Origin: Ponticaulis sp. | GTDB lineage: Bacteria > Pseudomonadota > Alphaproteobacteria > Caulobacterales > Hyphomonadaceae | DNA: 53,276 nucleotides | Assembly: GCA_002701295.1 (NCBI GenBank) | Contig: NZUJ01000082.1 | Location: 1-53,276, forward strand | Direction of reading: 5' to 3' | Part shown: piece after piece, positions 51,375-53,276 of the stretch | Layout: every line of letters begins with the position of its first letter | How positions within the stretch are numbered: position 1 is the first letter of the stretch | Notes under the pieces: model-generated | What the model saw: only the letters and a program-made list of their open reading frames with translations | Told to the model about the DNA's origin: nothing | The model's database searches: none | Position numbers and translations under genes: made by a program

Positions 51375-52679
51375 TTAAAGGATAAACCTCGACAGGTCGG
51401 CATCTGTTGCGAGATCGCCGACCTGACGCTGAACGTCTTCCGCAGTCAGATGAATGGTCTCACCCGAACGGTCTGGCGCAGTGAAAGAAATCTCATCCAG
51501 CAGACGCTCCATCACTGTCTGAAGACGGCGCGCACCAATATTCTCAACGCTTTCATTCACCTTGACTGCCAGATCGGCCAGCGCATCAATTGCATCCTCG
51601 GAGAACTCGAGCGTCACGCCCTCAGCTTCCATTAAAGCGGTATATTGCTTGATCAGGCTGGCTTCAGGTTCTGTCAGAATACGGCGGAATTCATCCCGCG
51701 TGAGCGCTTTCAGTTCCACACGGATAGGCAGGCGCCCCTGAAGTTCGGGCAGAAGATCGCTCGGTTTGGCGACATGAAAAGCACCGGAGGCAATGAACAG
51801 GACATGGTCTGTTTTGACTGGCCCTCGTTTCGTTGAAACCGTCGTGCCTTCGATGAGTGGCAGGAGATCGCGCTGTACACCCTCGCGAGAGACATCAGCG
51901 CCTCGACGCTCACCGCCGGCGGCGACCTTGTCGATCTCATCAAGAAACACAATACCGTCCTGCTCGACAGCGCGGATAGCTTCGCGAACAATGCTGTCTT
52001 CATCGAGAAGCTTGTCGCTTTCCTCATTCAGTAGAGGTTCGTAAGCGTCACTCACCTTCATGCGGACACGTTTCCGGCGACCACCCATGGCTTTGCCAAA
52101 CAGGTCACCAAGATTGATCATCCCCATGGAGCCTCCGCCACCCGGGATATCCATCATATCCATTGGTGATCCGGTTTCGGCCATATCGATGTCGATCTCT
52201 CTATCGTCGAGCTCGCCGCTTTTGAGCTTCTTACGGAAGCTGTCCCGCGTGGAGGATTGCGCATTCTCGCCGACCAGAGCGTCGAGTACGCGTTCTTCGG
52301 CTGCTGCCTCAGCGCTGACACGAACATCTTCGCGTTTGCGGGTCCGAACCATGCCGATTGCGGCCTCGACAAGATCGCGGATGATCTGTTCAACATCCCG
52401 GCCCACATAGCCCACTTCTGTAAACTTCGTGGCCTCGACCTTCAGAAATGGTGCACGTGCAAGCTTGGCCAGACGACGGGAGATTTCGGTTTTCCCTACG
52501 CCAGTCGGACCAATCATGAGTATGTTTTTCGGAGTAATTTCTTCAGAAAGAGGTGGACCAACCTGTTTACGGCGCCAGCGGTTCCGAAGCGCAATCGCGA
52601 CAGCGCGTTTGGCGTCTTTCTGGCCAACAATGAAGCGGTCCAGTTCGGATACGATTTCGCGGGGAGAAAACTCGGTCAT
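51375..52679 (-). CDS. hslU: ATP-dependent protease ATPase subunit HslU
   Basis: HslU unfolds substrates and feeds them to the HslV peptidase. The 434-residue AAA+ protein has Walker A GPTGVGKT (57-64), pore loop GYVG (91-94), the intermediate (I) domain (about 110-240), Walker [11 protein letters not shown] and the C-terminal SRFIL that docks into HslV. hslV is not found in the window. A heat-shock-type promoter lies upstream. The gene converges with the PepSY gene after 6 bases. Confidence 0.96.
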   Translation of the reverse strand: MTEFSPREIVSELDRFIVGQKDAKRAVAIALRNRWRRKQVGPPLSEEITPKNILMIGPTGVGKTEISRRLAKLARAPFLKVEATKFTEVGYVGRDVEQIIRDLVEAAIGMVRTRKREDVRVSAEAAAEERVLDALVGENAQSSTRDSFRKKLKSGELDDREIDIDMAETGSPMDMMDIPGGGGSMGMINLGDLFGKAMGGRRKRVRMKVSDAYEPLLNEESDKLLDEDSIVREAIRAVEQDGIVFLDEIDKVAAGGERRGADVSREGVQRDLLPLIEGTTVSTKRGPVKTDHVLFIASGAFHVAKPSDLLPELQGRLPIRVELKALTRDEFRRILTEPEASLIKQYTALMEAEGVTLEFSEDAIDALADLAVKVNESVENIGARRLQTVMERLLDEISFTAPDRSGETIHLTAEDVQRQVGDLATDADLSRFIL

Positions 52680-52720
52680 ACAGATGGGGCTCCGGTGGAG
52701 TCGTGAATATCAGACTGTTC

Positions 52721-52749
52721 AGTTAGGAAGGCTGGCCGCGTTATCCAAG
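52721..52749 (-). promoter_or_regulatory. Candidate RpoH (sigma-32) promoter of hslU
   Basis: On the minus strand, CTTG (plus 52746-52749) is followed after 18 bases by CCTAACT (plus 52721-52727). The alphaproteobacterial heat-shock consensus is CTTG-N17/18-CYTAT; one base of the -10 differs. It lies 42 bases upstream of the hslU ATG. Confidence 0.5.
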
Positions 52750-52764
52750 CGCTGTTCGCACTGA

Positions 52765-53276
52765 TCACGCCTCGGGCGGAAAAATTCGCGCCATGACACC
52801 CTGTTTCGGAAAGCCTGCGAGAAGAAGCTTTCTGGACGTTTTCCAGCCCGCACCCAGCAAGACCACCAACCCGCCGACAAGCAGCAACGGCCCCGCAAAC
52901 CGCAGGAAGAAGGAGTCTCCAAATGCCTGGAACAGATTCCAGATCGACACCCCGAACGTAATGAGCCCCGAAATGATCAATGCGCGGCGATTGAGCGCCA
53001 GAGAGAGTAAGGTGAAGCCAATCAAAACACCCACCAATACGAGATGGATGGACACGCTTCCCAATTCACTTCCTTCCCCCAGAACACCTCTCAGACCGTA
53101 AACAATCTGAGGCGCTGCCGTGACATGCAGCCAGAAGCCGTTGTCGGACATACGGGTCGCGCGGTCCGGATCGCGCGCATCAAACCAGATGGCCACGAGC
53201 AGGGTCGCGATCCCAGTCGCGAGAAGCGTTCCAAATGCCGGGAAGAAGATCATCGCGACGATTGCGATCGGCAAAA
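52765..53276 (-). CDS. Membrane protein, C-terminal part (5' end outside window)
   Basis: The frame is open to the window edge, so the N-terminus is probably missing. At least 169 residues are seen, with about five hydrophobic helices. WLHVTAAPQIVYGLRGVLGEG suggests a larger multi-spanning protein, but no family was recognised. It precedes hslU on the same strand by 85 bases. Confidence 0.6.
   Translation of the reverse strand, partial: LPIAIVAMIFFPAFGTLLATGIATLLVAIWFDARDPDRATRMSDNGFWLHVTAAPQIVYGLRGVLGEGSELGSVSIHLVLVGVLIGFTLLSLALNRRALIISGLITFGVSIWNLFQAFGDSFFLRFAGPLLLVGGLVVLLGAGWKTSRKLLLAGFPKQGVMARIFPPEA

Noticed and set aside
1-53276. tRNA, rRNA, CRISPR, prophage or insertion sequence
   Set aside because: Reading both strands showed no cloverleaf, spaced repeats, transposase, integrase or phage structural gene.

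Overview
The window is ordinary chromosomal DNA of an alphaproteobacterium. Protein families and gene order recall Hyphomonadaceae/Caulobacterales, but this placement is inference; no rRNA gene is present to fix the taxon. The conserved alphaproteobacterial blocks are rph/rdgB/hemW, the divergent LpoA-like gene with rsmI-yraN, mutS-glnD-murJ-trpS, and nfu-nitroreductase-tsaB-rimI-fur-miaB-phoH-ybeY-corC-lnt-phrR-metK-trmB. Coding density is high, overlaps are short, and TTG/GTG starts are common.

1-4.3 kb: the 3' end of rph, then an accessory insertion before rdgB. The insertion holds a TPR-sulfotransferase, a CreA-like lipoprotein, a PIN-domain protein, a YozG-type regulator with its DUF2975 membrane protein, and a previously unlisted 37-residue membrane peptide. 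A tandem operator-like repeat lies between this cassette and rdgB. 4.3-10.6 kb: rdgB-hemW, then an envelope/translation block (LpoA-like lipoprotein, rsmI, yraN, BON lipoprotein), then gshB. 10.6-15.5 kb: comM, a soluble hybrid histidine kinase and an AmpG-like permease, closed by a strong bidirectional terminator shared with maeB. 15.5-28.4 kb: maeB; then mutS, glnD, murJ, trpS, a PCu(A)C copper chaperone, a DUF2333 protein and nfu.

28.4-38.5 kb: a long co-directional run of housekeeping genes for tRNA modification (tsaB, miaB, trmB), RNA/ribosome maturation (ybeY, phoH), iron regulation (fur), lipoprotein acylation (corC-lnt) and S-adenosylmethionine synthesis (phrR-metK). 38.5-49 kb: mixed metabolic and small membrane genes (bdhA, DUF350, a serine protease, pyrF, a TerB-like protein, gloA, an Ada-like protein, DUF2244, nth, an orphan receiver, an ATP-grasp enzyme, adenosine kinase and a kappa-GST-like isomerase). 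49-53.3 kb: a decayed metallo-beta-lactamase-like gene, a MarR regulator with an operator-like palindrome over its start codon, a PepSY-TM protein behind two Fur-box-like sites, hslU with a heat-shock-type promoter, and a membrane protein cut by the window end.

No CRISPR array, prophage, insertion sequence, rRNA or tRNA gene was recognised. No clearly new multigene system stands out. The most interesting signals are small: the 37-residue peptide with its tandem operator, hairpins that cover the ribosome-binding sites of three successive genes (gshB, comM and the kinase), a terminator-like element in the metK leader with a competing pairing, and an abrupt AT-rich 3' end of lnt.
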